From assembly GCA_036346375.1 (NCBI GenBank), contig CM070501.1, positions 51,191,326 through 51,255,325 on the forward strand: a stretch of DNA of 64,000 bases. Reading direction: 5' to 3'. This stretch comes from Guadua angustifolia (lineage: Eukaryota > Streptophyta > Magnoliopsida > Poales > Poaceae). Positions 32,973 through 44,234 of the stretch are shown here, in pieces; positions within the stretch are counted from its first letter, which is position 1; each line of letters starts with the position of its first letter. The translations under genes and the position numbers were made by a program. The notes under the pieces were generated by a model that did no database searches, was not told where the DNA came from, and was given only the letters and a program-made list of their open reading frames with translations.

Positions 32973-35565
32973 GGGCTCATTTGGAATCAGCATTCCCGGC
33001 CGGGATCCCGGCCCATTCCCGGGTGTAGAAATCCGCTGGGCTTATTTCCCTTGGGCCGGTGGAAAGTGCATTTGGGTGCCATTGACACGGGGGAATTTTG
33101 GCCCAATCCGCGTCGTTTCCGCGGGGGAAAAAACCTCTTCTCGCGACGTCGGGCTAGGGTTCCCCGTCCTCTTGCGACGGCGTCGCCTCTCTCGCGCCGG
33201 CCATCTCGTTCGACTCTGACTTCACGGGGAAAGCGGACAAGGTACGATTCAACTTCTGTATCCATCCAGTTCAGCTCGCCGTCGCATCGCACTACCCATC
33301 AAGTCGTCGCTCGGCCTCATTTCTTGGTTATCCGTATGGTGTGTGTCTGCAGAGAGTAGTAGCACTGCGTCTCCTCTGCTTCTTTGCTTGAGCACATCAG
33401 CGAGCGCTAGTAGGGATGGTGGTTACCCGGAGCTGGAGTTGCTGAGATCCACATGCCGCCGCCGCCGCATCCCTTGTCTTGTTTGATTGCAGCCTGCGCG
33501 CGTTCTTGCTGGCTGCTGGTTGTGGCTGCCGTCCGGTTCCAGTGAGGGGAATTACCGGAGGTCGATGATTTTTTTTCTGGGAGAAGGACCCCACTCCAAT
33601 CCTGGACACGATTGATGCACCCGTTCATTTGAAAAATCTATCTAGTAAGGTCATGAGTCATACTATGTTAAGTGTACTCTCTCACAGTATTATGATTGAG
33701 AAAATTTTGACATTTTGATATCCAAAAAAACTGGAGCTAAAGCAGCTAACTAATGATGTTCAATCGGAGATATCTTTCATAATCTCCAGAAAATGCCAAC
33801 CATGTAGCACTGGCCATTTAGTTGTGGAGCTGACTACTGATATACATTATGTCTCAATGCCCCTATGGACAAGATACTATGGGATGCTAGTCAGCATGTC
33901 TGAGATCTCTCTCTATTGACTTTGTTCCAAGACTTCGCTTTCAATAAATAGCTACTGAATTACCATGTCTTACAATCACAAATTCTCTGTCTTCTGTGCT
34001 CAATAAGAGTCTCATCAACAGGCATATGCACCTCTTTTGTGATTCATCTTGTTGTTGAGTTGTGATCACACATTCTTTGATTGTTATGCATTTGAATGAA
34101 CAGATGCATAATAAAGATTCACGACACATTGCGGCAGAATCTAGGCTGAGGGAGAAAGAATTATCAAGGCAGCAAGAGATAAACAAGAGATTGGCTCTTT
34201 CTTCAGAAGCTTCCTTTTCAAATATTGGTAATCCACATCCTGTTGTTAGGTCTAGTGGTATGAAAGCAAAGCCATTAATCGAGCAGACTCAAAGGGCTAT
34301 TTTGGAGGCACAATCAAGCAGAATCAGCGATTTCAGTGCCAACAAGGAATCTCATGATCTGAAGAGGACAGCAAATGTTTTGTCCCATGATTCCAAAGTT
34401 GCTCCTTCTGATCTTCCAAAGGAAAAATGGACTGGAAAAATTGGATCGATTGAATCTAACAATAGTAAAGGAGAGCCCTTTACTAGAGCTCAAACTCCAA
34501 GCAAAGTGCTTTCAGAGTGGCAAGCAGACCTCCAAAAACGCCAGGAGCAAGAACTCAGGTTCACTGCTTCGGGCTGGAAACGGGATTGCCATGGAAGATG
34601 GTACAGAGATGAAAATGTGAGTATTTTTGGTCTGGCTCTTTGTTTTGTTAAAAATTACTCTTTGAAGACAGTATATGCAAGACTGATTCTTTTGCTGTTA
34701 TAATGCTCGGTATCGCTAAGGCACTACTTAAGTTGATTTTATCAGTGGAGGATGCCGCATTTACACTTTAGGGCTCAAGCCGCATAGTGTACACCAACCA
34801 CACTTTCATGACATATTTTTTGTTGACCCAAGGCCCCAGAGAAAATAACTCGTTGTCTGCTCTATACAATCCAAATTTCTACCAGCATTTGTATTCTACA
34901 TATTTTTCAATGATCCTATCTATTAAACATCCGATGCTGGATGACAGGTTGAATTTGACTCGGATGAAGATGATCCTAACATCTGCTTCAGTTAATCATT
35001 TTATGAAGATATTCTGGAATCTGGATGCAACATTCTAATTGTTCAACTTGAAAATTCGAATTGTTATTTCAATTCTGATAAAAATCTATCAAGCCCCTCA
35101 AAGATTGTTGCACATCTATGGTGTCAATCAACCTGATTTGCTGGTTAATTGTAATGCAAGTATCTGAATGCCAGATTCACAATTGGGCCATCGCTGTTGT
35201 ACTATCTGTTTTTCTCGTCACTACTGGCGTGGTGTTAATCTGCAGTAAATAATTGTGTATGTTTTTCTAATTTGGAGTTTGTAAAGTTTGTAACATGACA
35301 ACTCTGAACACTGTGTTTCAGCTTGTAGTCAGATTTCCAATGTTACGACTGGACACAACAGGAACATGGACCACTGTATTTGTGAGAATTTCAATTGTTT
35401 TGGATTTTTTGAATTGGTGGGATTTGTATCCCCTCTTCTTCCAAACGATCACAGGGAAATATCCTCTCAAGGGATGTGCTCCCACAGGGATCCCATGTGT
35501 CAAAAACAATCCCCCTCAGGATTTCCCTGCCCTGGGTTTGCTCCCCTTAGTATCCAAACAAGGCC
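32973..35565. mobile_element. Candidate Pack-PIF (PIF/Harbinger-like element carrying a gene)
   Basis: Left end GGGCTCATTTGGAATC and the inverse of the right end (GGCCTTGTTTGGATAC) match at about 12 of 16 positions. They have the PIF/Harbinger form GGGCNTNTTTGG, and both are flanked by the 3-bp sequence TTA (32970-32972, 35566-35568), the target duplication of that superfamily. Subterminal GGGATCCC blocks occur at both ends. The interior holds a GC-rich leader (about 33120-33240, ending AAG before GTACGATT) and a spliced coding region (34104-34995) but no transposase. The ends could instead belong to two independent MITE remnants. Confidence 0.5.
34104..34995 (+). CDS. Charged plant protein of unknown function, two exons, 186 aa
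   Basis: The exon at 34104-34616 starts with ATG directly after an AACAG acceptor and ends before GTGAGT. The last exon, 34948-34995, begins after ATGACAG and ends FDSDEDDPNICFS and TAA. The joined frame has no stops. The protein is hydrophilic. It has a basic/glutamine helix at residues about 5-30 (SRLREKELSRQQEINKR), a Ser-rich middle, a Trp-containing segment KEKWTGKIG, and a C-terminal block SEWQADLQKRQEQELRF then SGWKRDCHGRWYRDEN followed by the acidic tail. I sense a conserved plant C-terminal module but cannot name it. The GC-rich leader near 33120-33240 probably supplies the promoter and 5' UTR. The gene lies between Harbinger-like termini, so it may be a captured copy of a longer host gene. 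Confidence 0.6.
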
Positions 35566-35568
35566 TTA

Positions 35569-36175
35569 GGGAAAACGACTGCAGTCCAAGTCTCCGACGT
35601 GCTAACTTGTGCCGCGGTCTCCGGTGATGCAAGACGTGGTACGCCGACCTCGTCGTCCTCCTCCTCAAACAAGGTAAGTTGCGTTCTTCGTCAATGACAA
35701 GTGGGCTCTGCTTTTCGTGGGCCCAAGAGAACAGCGACCCCGAACGCACGGCTGTTATAACAAACCAGATAGCGCGGTTTGCTCTCGAATGTCCATAATA
35801 CCCCTCGCTGTCAGATCAGCATGGATCGATCGACCGCCGTGTTTAAAGTTAAAGCCCTCTCGCCATCGCCAAGCGGCTTTTACTTTGCTTGCGCTGAAGA
35901 TTTCGTTAAAAGAGGCACTAGCAGTAGAAAGAGCAAAAGAGCCTGGCAAGACTGTTCTGTTTGTTCCTGCTTAATAATAAAAAGCAAATCCTACTATAGT
36001 AGTAATGCAGACGTAGATAGTTCAATTTGTTCCCTGACCTCCAGGGTATTGCATAGTAGCCAGGAGCTACTAGTGGATTTGGATGTTTGATACGGATATT
36101 TTACACATTAGAGCTAGTACATGACTATATATCCCCCTTTTTCTTGGCAAAAATATTCTTTGATACGGATGGTGT
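35569..36175. other. Intergenic, nothing recognised
   Basis: Mixed GC content with short unconvincing ORFs on both strands. No repeat or gene was identified. Confidence 0.4.
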
Positions 36176-36352
36176 GTTGTGTTGTATCAACTATACTACT
36201 AAATGATATCTATTGTTACGATAATCTTTAGCAATTTCAGTAAAACTCTCCTTTTACAGGTGATGCGTTGTACTGTATCAGCTACACTACTAAATGATTT
36301 CCATTGTTATGGTAATCTTTAGCGATTCTAGTAGGACTCCTTTTACGGCTCT
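36176..36352. repeat. Two-copy imperfect tandem repeat, about 88-bp unit
   Basis: Both units contain CTACTAAATGAT, CATTGTTA or ATTGTTAC, then GGTAATCTTTAGC or ATAATCTTTAGC, and end in CTCCTTTTAC. By eye, identity is about 80%. Confidence 0.7.
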
Positions 36353-36895
36353 CAAAGGTTAATGCGCCCCAGCAAAATCTTTGGCGGAGCCAACTTCACA
36401 TCTTTTGTCACATGAAATGTTAATGACAGGTGGAGTCTAGACCAGCTAGTCAGTGAGATTACTCAATGGATATAACGAAATCCGCTCCGGGGTCCGTGTA
36501 AAAGCGGAATTTCTCTCAAAATAAAAACGGTCGTTTGTGAGCAACCGCGATGCCAAAGGTAGCTGGGCTCCGTATCACTTGAGCAGAGAGCTGATCACAC
36601 ACGGTGGGTCGAAATCCCTAAATTGCCCCTCCACGCTCACCGTCTGCGCCCGGTCCACGCACCACCGCCGGAAAATATTCGACTTAAAGCTAAAGGCCTC
36701 TAGCTCGTCTCCGTCCAACCAAGGTCCAAGCGAGAAGAACTGAAGATAGGAAAAAATTTCTCTTTGTCCATACTCACCAATCACCATATATCTATTCCAT
36801 CCTGGGGGCCAAATTACTGAAATTAGTGAGCAAACCCCAGGTAGCTAGGCTCCTTCACAAAACCCCAGTTTGTAGAAGGAAGGAAAGCTGGCTCC
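36353..36895. promoter_or_regulatory. Upstream region of the membrane-protein gene
   Basis: Intergenic 5' flank of the gene at 36896. A TATA-like CACCATATATCTATTCC lies at about 36783, roughly 110 bp before the start codon, which would give a short 5' UTR. Confidence 0.4.
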
Positions 36896-37420
36896 ATGAG
36901 GCGCCTCGCTGTCGCCGACCTCATCCTCCTCGCCGCGGCGGCCTCCGCGCTCGCCGTCGGCCTCCTTGCCGCCTCGCTCGTCCTGCTCTTGCGCCGCTGC
37001 TGGAGCAGCAAGCGGCCGCCGCCCCAGCTGCCCATCTCGGAGCCCCCGCTCCCCATGACCAAGAAGTACCGTCGGCGCCAGCACCTCCGCCAACTCCTCC
37101 TCCTCCTGCTGTGCTCCCGCCACCGCACCCGCGTCGAGCCGGCCTCCGCCAACTCCGCGGGGTCGTCTCCGGCGCCGGACGCGCAGGGGGAGCAGGCGGC
37201 GCAGGGGCCGGAGGAGGACCTGGCGAGGTGGAGGGAGCGGTGGTTCGGACCCACCTCGCGGGCGCTCTACACCATCGACGAGGAGTCGTCGGACGGCGAG
37301 AGCGAGGGCCAAGAGCCCGAGACGCCGTTCTACACGCCGCCGGCCTCGCCGCCTCGGCTCAGCAGCGGCCACTCGCCAGCGGCGGGCGTGGAAGCCACCG
37401 CCCGTTCAATCGATGCATGA
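36896..37420 (+). CDS. Small single-exon, single-pass membrane protein of unknown function
   Basis: An uninterrupted 174-codon frame starts MRRLAVADLILLAAAASALA. It has one strong hydrophobic segment at residues about 7-32 followed by a basic stretch (positive on the presumed cytosolic side). A second Leu-rich run (LRQLLLLLLC, about 64-73) sits between basic clusters. The soluble part is Glu/Ser-rich with the motif RWFGPTSRALYTIDEESSDG (about 115-134) and a C-terminal TPFYTPPASPP repeat-like motif. Codon use is extremely GC-rich at third positions, typical of intronless grass genes. I know similar plant proteins with WFGPxRxLxTI and FxTPxxSPP motifs only as uncharacterised membrane proteins. 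Long GC-rich shadow frames on both strands are artefacts. Confidence 0.75.
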   Translation: MRRLAVADLILLAAAASALAVGLLAASLVLLLRRCWSSKRPPPQLPISEPPLPMTKKYRRRQHLRQLLLLLLCSRHRTRVEPASANSAGSSPAPDAQGEQAAQGPEEDLARWRERWFGPTSRALYTIDEESSDGESEGQEPETPFYTPPASPPRLSSGHSPAAGVEATARSIDA

Positions 37421-37967
37421 AGAGATTGTTCTTTGGATTTCTTCTTTTGTTTTTCAGATTTGCTAGTGTGAGCAAAATATACTAGCAGCAGTAAGATAAA
37501 TTTTGCTCGTTAATTTTTTCCTCCGTTTCGTTTAGGTGAAGGGTTGCATGGTACTTACCATACTTGTTAGTACTTGTTGCACGAACGGGGTTTGCTGGGC
37601 TTGGCTTGTGATTAGAGCTTAATCGTAGTTGTTGGAGAATTTACAGCTGGTAACTGTTATACTAATCGTCCATGCACGTCAACCATGTTGTGACTGATGC
37701 CAGTAATTAACAGCCTGTTTTTTCTGTTCCAGAAATGAAATTTACAGTAGTTGACGCGAAATATATATATCAATTACATACTACTCCATCCATGTACGTA
37801 CTTATATACGTCAGGAGGTTTGCACGTGAATATTTGTGTCGTATAATGGCAAGCATATGCTGGATACGTACCTACGTATGTAAATTGAGTACTACTGTGT
37901 AGCAGTCAGTGTGTGTGTGTTTTTTTCACGAGGGGAAGACAGCGAAGTAGTACTACAAATTATACTA
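37421..37967. other. 3' flank of the membrane-protein gene
   Basis: Contains the presumed 3' UTR of the gene ending at 37420. No other gene or repeat was recognised. Confidence 0.4.
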
Positions 37968-38514
37968 CTCCGTTAGAAATATAATGCCTATAATTTAAAT
38001 AGTGATGTTTAGAAATATAAAGTGTGTATATAGATTTAATAATATTTTTCTACTATATCTTTATTTATTCTCTCTGAATCATATGTATTTATCTATTACC
38101 ATATGCATAAAGTATTATATCACATCTTTCAAAACAATTAGTGGGTCTATCTAAGTTATTTTTTCTCATACCTTTCTCAATTTTATTATAACTTTAATTT
38201 TATGTAAAATCAAAATACAACAAAGGAAATATTCCCTGTTCAGAAATGTAAAGCGTATTTTGACTTTTGCATAAGAATTAAGGTTGGGTTGAAATTAAGA
38301 AAGTTATAGGTGAAATGATTTAGATACTCTCACATAATTATCTTGAAAGATAAGAGATAATACGTTGTATGTGATGATAATGAATAAATGCATGTAGTTG
38401 AGAAAGAATAAATAGAAGTTTAGTAAAAAAAAATCTCATTAAATCTATATATAAAGTTTATACTATTTTTAAATAAGATCATTTAAATTATAAACCTTGT
38501 ATATCTAAACGGAG
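37968..38514. mobile_element. Stowaway-like element, 547 bp
   Basis: Left end CTCCGTTAGAAATATAATG and inverse of the right end CTCCGTTTAGATATACAAGG pair as terminal inverted repeats, with TA on each side (37966-37967, 38515-38516). It is longer than a normal Stowaway. A second CTTTATATTTC-type inverted pair occurs inside, so it may be two related elements, one inserted in the other. Confidence 0.7.
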
Positions 38515-38681
38515 TACTCCGCTGCTGGTCTAGCTAGATTCTACGGAGGAGGTTGGTGAGTGCTTTTAAGTCGAGAGCAATTACTCCGCTGCCTCCTTGT
38601 GATTGCATTGATTCGTCATTCTTACCACCTGGGTCCTATGACACCTCGTGGTTCAAAACAAGAAGGTCCAGAACAACCTAA

Positions 38682-38981
38682 GGGCAATTCTAATGGGATG
38701 ACTAGGATAGTTTCTATAGCATTAATTATGTTGCCATGTAAGTAAAATGGTGATGTGGAGTCAGAGTTAATGATGAAAGAGAAGAAAATTATTTCTCATG
38801 CAGGAAACCATTTCTACACAAGTACCAAGAAAGGAAAAAGGGGATTGGGTGAGAAAATAAGAGAAAAGAGGAGATTGGATAAGAGTTTATTTTGAAGAAA
38901 CTATCCATTGGGAGCATAGTTTCTATATGTAGTGTCTAGATGATATGGAAGTTATAGAAACTATATGCATTGGGACTGCCC
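38682..38981. mobile_element. Tourist-type MITE, 300 bp
   Basis: Termini GGGCAATTCTAATGGG and CATTGGGACTGCCC are imperfect inverted repeats flanked by TAA on both sides (38679-38681, 38982-38984), the 3-bp duplication of PIF/Harbinger elements. Subterminal ATAGTTTCTATA motifs are also inverted. Confidence 0.8.
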
Positions 38982-39153
38982 TAAGAGGAGTTGAGTATAG
39001 CATATGACGTGTCAATCTTTTGGCGAGATGGACAAGAAGCCTTCGTGTATTTGAAAGCTTGTTATCAAATTTTTTAGATCAGGTACTTCATTAATTCGAA
39101 AGAGATCCATGTAACAAGTGGGGTCCTGTAGCATCAACTATCAAGCTTTATTA

Positions 39154-40544
39154 CTCCCTCCGGATACAAAAAATTATCGTTTTGAATATATGTGTAGTCA
39201 AACTTTTGAAACTTTAACCACCAATATCTTTCTAAATATTTAAATTGAATACATGATAACTATATACGTAGATTTGTCTCAAAAAATACTTACTTTTATA
39301 ATATTATAATTTTATATTTGGGTTTATAAATATATGTGTCGCTGTTTCGTATAACCGGCAAGTAAATTTGTAAGTATAGGGGCCGCACGTTCCCTCTCCT
39401 TGAATGGTTAGACTAAAAGAGTCCAAGATATATACTGGTTCGGGCCGAATATCCCTACTTCCAGTTCGTGTGTGGTGGTTTTGTATTGCTCGAGGTGCAG
39501 TGGACAACACTGGATTACAAGCGGGAACTAAGGACAGGTCCTTAGCGTTCGTCCGAGTGGAGGGGCTCGGGAATGTTCGCTGTATGTTTTACTTGTTTGA
39601 GGTCAGAGGTGTTCGCTTAAGTCAGATGGTGGACTCAACGGCGAACGCGAATGCGGATGCTAATGCTCATGCTAATGCTAATGCTCGTGCCTGAGGGCCC
39701 TACCTCCCTATATATAGTCGGAGGGGGCAGGTTACACGGGAGTTTGGAGAAAAAATGGTAGGGGTATGCTACGTCCGGGAGTCCCGGTCTTTGGTCCTGG
39801 CGCCTGACAGGTTGCTGTCTATCCCACGCCTGGGTTGGTAGACACAACGGACAGTGTTTCGTCGGGAAGGCGCGCACTTGCCCTTTGTCCGCCTGGCCGA
39901 TAGTCGACGTTGCTTACGCCAGGCTCGTACCGCCTTGGGATTTGAGGCTGCCTCGCCATCAGGCGCGACAGGGTGAAGAGACCGGTGCTTGACTTCGTGG
40001 CCTCCTGACCACCTTGGGAAGGAGCCATCTGCTCCAGCATGGCCGTTGTGTCCGTGGGACAGGTGACCTGCTTGAGGTCGACCGGTGACGCGGCGGAGGT
40101 CGCCAAGTTGGAGGTCGTTTGGGATCCGACCCGGCCAAGTCGAGCTCTGCAGGCGCCCACCTGCGGGCTGTCTGAGTTCTGGGAGCGTCCGACCTGAGGC
40201 CAGGTCGGACCGCCCCTGGCGGGTCTGAGCGAGGCCGAGGGTCCCTTGCGGGCCCAAGACGGACCATTTGGTGTTCCAGCTAATATTTAGTGATAATCCC
40301 ATCTGTGAGGGACGGAGACTTTGGTAATACCTCTCCAAAGACTCAAGATCACGCTAATCTTGCCGCCATGTCCGTACGACTAAGAGAGAGACGATCTTGG
40401 AATAGATGTATACCTTGCTGTGGGGTATCCCGATATAAGTATTCGTCAATATGATAATAGAAATTAGCGTCAAAGTTATGTTTTAGAGATGTTTTAGAGA
40501 CTGTATCGATGTACAAAACGACAACTATTTTTGACTGGAGGAAG
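39154..40544. mobile_element. Stowaway MITE split by a solo LTR
   Basis: Left terminus CTCCCTCCGGATACAAAAAA with a preceding TA (39152-39153) pairs with right terminus ...GACTGGAGGAAG followed by TA (40545-40546). Removing the LTR and one duplication leaves about 274 bp, a normal Stowaway length. Subterminal ATTATCGTTTTG (left) and AAAACGACAACT (right) also pair. Confidence 0.8.
39337..40448. mobile_element. Solo LTR, 1112 bp, inside the Stowaway
   Basis: Starts TGTCGCTGTT, ends TATTCGTCA, and is flanked by the 5-bp duplication ATATG (39332-39336, 40449-40453). It contains the ATATACTGGTTCGGGCC motif typical of grass LTRs and a TATATATAG box near 39710. There is a short AATGCTAATGCTCATGCTAA run at about 39640-39690. 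No coding region belongs to it. Confidence 0.85.
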
Positions 40545-41189
40545 TATCAAATTATTCGAGTGGTTGTTTTTTAAAATCCTACCTAAACACTCTCTCCTCT
40601 AGTATCAAGATTTAGTGTCAGACTATTAAGAGCGACCCGCCTCCCCAACTCCGCCGCCTCGAGCCTCGACCCACCTTCACGACCTCGCCACCTCAACTGG
40701 CCTCCGTCCCCGCCGCCGCCGATCTACCTCATCTCGAGCGTTGTCGAGCCTCCCCGCCTTAAGAGCCTCAACTCGCCTTCAAGTCCTCGCCACCTCGACC
40801 GCCCTCCGTGTCCCAATCACCGCCGATCTACCCCGCCTTGAGCTTGCCATCCCCGCCGCCTCGACTGGCCTCCCCGCCGCCTCCCCACCGGGCCCACAAC
40901 GAGCACCGTTGAGCCGCATCGAGCGGTCGAGCCATCTCCGCCTTCATCGCTAGGCCCGTAACAAGCGCCGCGAGGTATGGCTCCCCTCCCCTCCCTCAGA
41001 TCCGACCACGCATGGCCCCGATGTTGGAAGAATCTGGAGCTGCTAGCCGAACACTACTACCACCCGTCCCGATTCCTCAGAAAATCAGAATCACAAGGAG
41101 TCATAGCAGAATTTGGGAGAAGCAGGAGTTAAAGCGCTACCGAACAGGCCCTTAATCTCTCACATTGGATTGGATGCTATTTTCTAATT
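40545..41189. other. Low-complexity C-rich tract
   Basis: CTCGACC/CGCC-rich direct repeats at about 40640-40960 create spurious ORFs. The tract ends near 41145-41153 in CCGAACAGGCC then TTA, which looks like one end of a Harbinger-type element whose partner I could not find. Confidence 0.4.
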
Positions 41190-41780
41190 GAGTAAATTTC
41201 GAAAAACTACAGTTTTTTGTACAAACTATTAGAAAACTATAGATTTTAACTTCTATTTCACAAAACTATTGACTTTAGAAGAACTATTTTTCACAAAACT
41301 ACATATTTCTTGTACAAGCTATCAGAAAACTACATATTTTAGTTTCTATTTCATAAAGCTACATATTTTGGGGATTTTGTCTCACAATACTATAAATTTT
41401 AAAAGAACTTGTTTCACAAAACTATAGATTTTAAAATTAGCCGTTTCTTGTAACAGATCTGACAGTATGACCTCATATGGCGGTCTTACACGTCCTCATT
41501 TCCCTTTTCACTCAAGCGTGAGGCTGTCATATCGACTCAAAATGTCAGATCTGTTATAAAAATGATTAATTTTAAAACTTGTAGTTTTGTGATAAAAGTT
41601 TTCCTAAAATATGTAATTTTGTGAAATAGAATATAAAAACTCGTTTTCTGATAATTTGTACAAGAAATCTGTAGTTTTATGAAATAAGTTTTCTAAAATC
41701 TGTAGTTTTGTGAAATAGAAACTAAAATCTGTAGTTTTTGATAATTTGTAATAAAACCTATAGTTTTGTGAAATTTACTC
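41190..41780. mobile_element. Foldback element with perfect 9-bp target duplication, 591 bp
   Basis: Ends GAGTAAATTTC and GAAATTTACTC are perfect 11-bp inverted termini. The 9-bp sequence TTTCTAATT lies directly outside both ends (41181-41189, 41781-41789), which indicates a Mutator-like origin. Both arms contain many imperfect copies of CACAAAACTATAGATTTT (left) or AAATCTGTAGTTTTGTG (right). The centre (about 41450-41570) carries an inverted CAGATCTGACA / TGTCAGATCTG pair. Confidence 0.88.
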
Positions 41781-41789
41781 TTTCTAATT

Positions 41790-42875
41790 TATGTGTTAGT
41801 GGATAATTTTATAGAATAAACAAAAAGACTGCCACAAGCGCAAGACATGTTGAAATTAAACTCCCTTGATCCGGCATTTTTTAGAATTCCTTGCAACAGC
41901 GCAAAAAAAAAAAGAAAGAAAGAAAAATCCGTAGAACGCACAGGTTCTGACATAACATGCAATCGACGCTGAACAAACACCCTTTCCGACATGCATGCCG
42001 TGCTGCGCACCTTTGCTTCTGGAGGGTTTTGTTTCTCTTTGATCAAATTTTCTTTGCAAGTTTATTCTTTAACCGAATGAAATTGCTAATCTAGTTGTTT
42101 GTCCACCATGAAAGGATCGGGTGGCGATAAGTGTCATCTACGACGGTATAAGATCGCAATAGATCTACCTGTCGTATTATAAGAGCGTAGTAGATGCCTG
42201 CAGCGATGTAGAAACATCATAGGTGATTGCCGCGTCAAAAGAAGTCAGATTTACAATTTTATTTTAGATAGGAGCTAAACTAAAAAAAAAATGAGCCAAC
42301 CAAAAAATAAAATTAAAAAGCCTCTCGCTACTGAACTCACGATGAAGCCTTTACAGAAAATATGAAACGCGTGCCAGCTGACAGGTCGAACCCTGACGAT
42401 ATACATAACCGAGTCTCTGCAAGACTGCAAGTCCATCTCAGTCTTTCTCCATCGATCCTTTCATGCATTCCTCCTGGGCCTGGCTAGCTAGCCATCGACG
42501 TCGCACTTTTCTGGCTTTGTTCAGTTCACTGCATTTGCATCCGAGCCGAGGTAATTAATGTTACTATTCGATTGGATCGGAGGATTGCTCATTGTTACTA
42601 GACTTTTTCCGTACTAGCACGTTCTTTGAAAGGATCAATCCGAAAAAGCACTTGCCGTCGGCTAAGGTACTGTCCCTGACAACGAAAGCTAGCTGTTGGT
42701 TGACTACTCGAGTTCAGGTCAAGTTCCCTCGATGAGACAATGACCGACTAGGAATCAGGATTTGAAATATCGAAGAAAATGTTTAAAAATTATGATTTTT
42801 AACCTTGGTGACCCGGCTCGATAAATAAAACCGATCCAATTCAAATCCAAAAAAGAGAGTGTCTAGGTGGGATTT
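41790..42875. other. Intergenic, nothing recognised
   Basis: AT-rich DNA with short ORFs lacking any family resemblance. A 13-bp A-rich run at about 41905-41917 continues as GAAA repeats. Confidence 0.4.
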
Positions 42876-44234
42876 GAGTGTTTTTCTAAGTTCCCAGCAC
42901 TCATATTTCACCTGGACCTAAAAAATATGTACAGTACACTCAATTTTGTTTTGCATGTTTGTGTTCATCTTTTTTAGGCCCGTTTGTCACTTATCCTGCT
43001 CAAAAAATGTATGTTGTTGGTCCATATGTTGAGTTTTGGACATTTCATAACAAAAAAATATGGCCCATTTTTTGAGCCGTAACAAAAACATACATTTTTT
43101 GAAAACACTCTTTATGCAGCCCATCAAGAAAAAAAAGGCAGAAACAAATCTCAAACAGCTTACGCAGCCCATGGTCGTGCAACTCAACATATTGAACTCT
43201 ATAAGCCTACAAAAAAAAACCTACCATAAGCTGACTTGCATGCCAAGTCAAAAACAAGAAAATAACACTGATCAAAGATACGATACGATCAAAACAAAAG
43301 GAACGGGTAGAGTGGAGAAAATCAAGAACGAGCAGAAGCAAGCATGGAAGAAGAACAAGAAGACACTAGCATGGAAGAAGAACAAGAAGAGGGAAAACAT
43401 CAAAAGGTAAGATTGAGAACCTGACTATCCTTCCTCTCGACCAGCCCTACGAAAACATCAAAAGGGACCCATACATATTTTAAAAATTACATAGCAAACA
43501 TTTATAATTTACATGTTTTTATAAATGTAAAAAATATCAATAGTTGCTATAAAAAAGTCCGAGTATATCCAAAATAAACAAAATGGAATTAGTGAAAAAT
43601 GTTACAGCTTTTTCAATAGATATAGTTGCATACCACTTATACAAAAGATGTTTTTAGACCATTGAATGAATGGTAAGCCCTGCGGAAAAATAATAATACA
43701 TATACATAACTAATAATTGATTTTTATACAATTTTTGATTTAGACTGTTTTACCGTTCAGCTTTTTGGACATGTCTTGCTAAAAAACATGATGTAAATTG
43801 TTTAATATTATTCTATTAAAAAGTAAACCTATATGAAACTATATGCTTGCCCCATGTACATAATGACATGTATTCAACAAAATGACAGTTATTAGACAAA
43901 TAACATGCAAGTGCTACAAGAAATAACAAAAACCAAAAGCCAAGGTCGAGTATGAAATAATGAAATAGGTTTATATGTTCTAAACAAATATATACATGTG
44001 CAAAAAAAAGGGACCCCATACATATTTTAAAAATTACATAACAAACATTCATAATTTACATGTTTTTATAAATGTAAAAAATATAAATAGTTGCTATAAA
44101 AACAAGAACGAGCAGAATCTCAAAACAAAAATCAAGAACGGGTAGAATTCAAAATTGGTGGGTTCACACTGCACAAATCTCAAAACAAAATCAACGGACA
44201 AAAAATTGAGTGCCGTGAACTAAACAAAACACTC
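42876..44234. mobile_element. Candidate terminal-inverted-repeat element, 1.36 kb
   Basis: Left end GAGTGTTTTTCTAAGTTCCC and the inverse of the right end GAGTGTTTTGTTTAGTTCAC match well over about 33 bp, up to AGCACTCA / GGCACTCA. Flanks resemble each other (GGTGGGATTT versus AGGTGTTGTTT) but give no exact duplication. Inside, a segment of about 90 bp is duplicated in direct orientation, and motifs such as AATCAAGAACG recur. Confidence 0.5.
43470..44100. repeat. Pair of about 90-bp direct repeats, 540 bp apart
   Basis: 43470-43556 and 44011-44100 share CATACATATTTTAAAAATTA, ATTTACATGTTTTTATAAAT and ATAGTTGCTATAAAAA with only a few differences. An AAGAACGAGCAGAA motif follows the second copy and precedes the first (43326). 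Confidence 0.85.

Noticed and set aside
32973..35565. Full autonomous Harbinger transposon
   Set aside because: No DDE transposase or Myb-like ORF2 is visible between the termini.
36826..37485. Long GC-rich frames of about 143-219 codons on both strands over the membrane-protein gene
   Set aside because: They are shadows of the 174-codon frame at 36896-37420. They are Arg/Pro/Ala-rich with no hydrophobic or motif logic.
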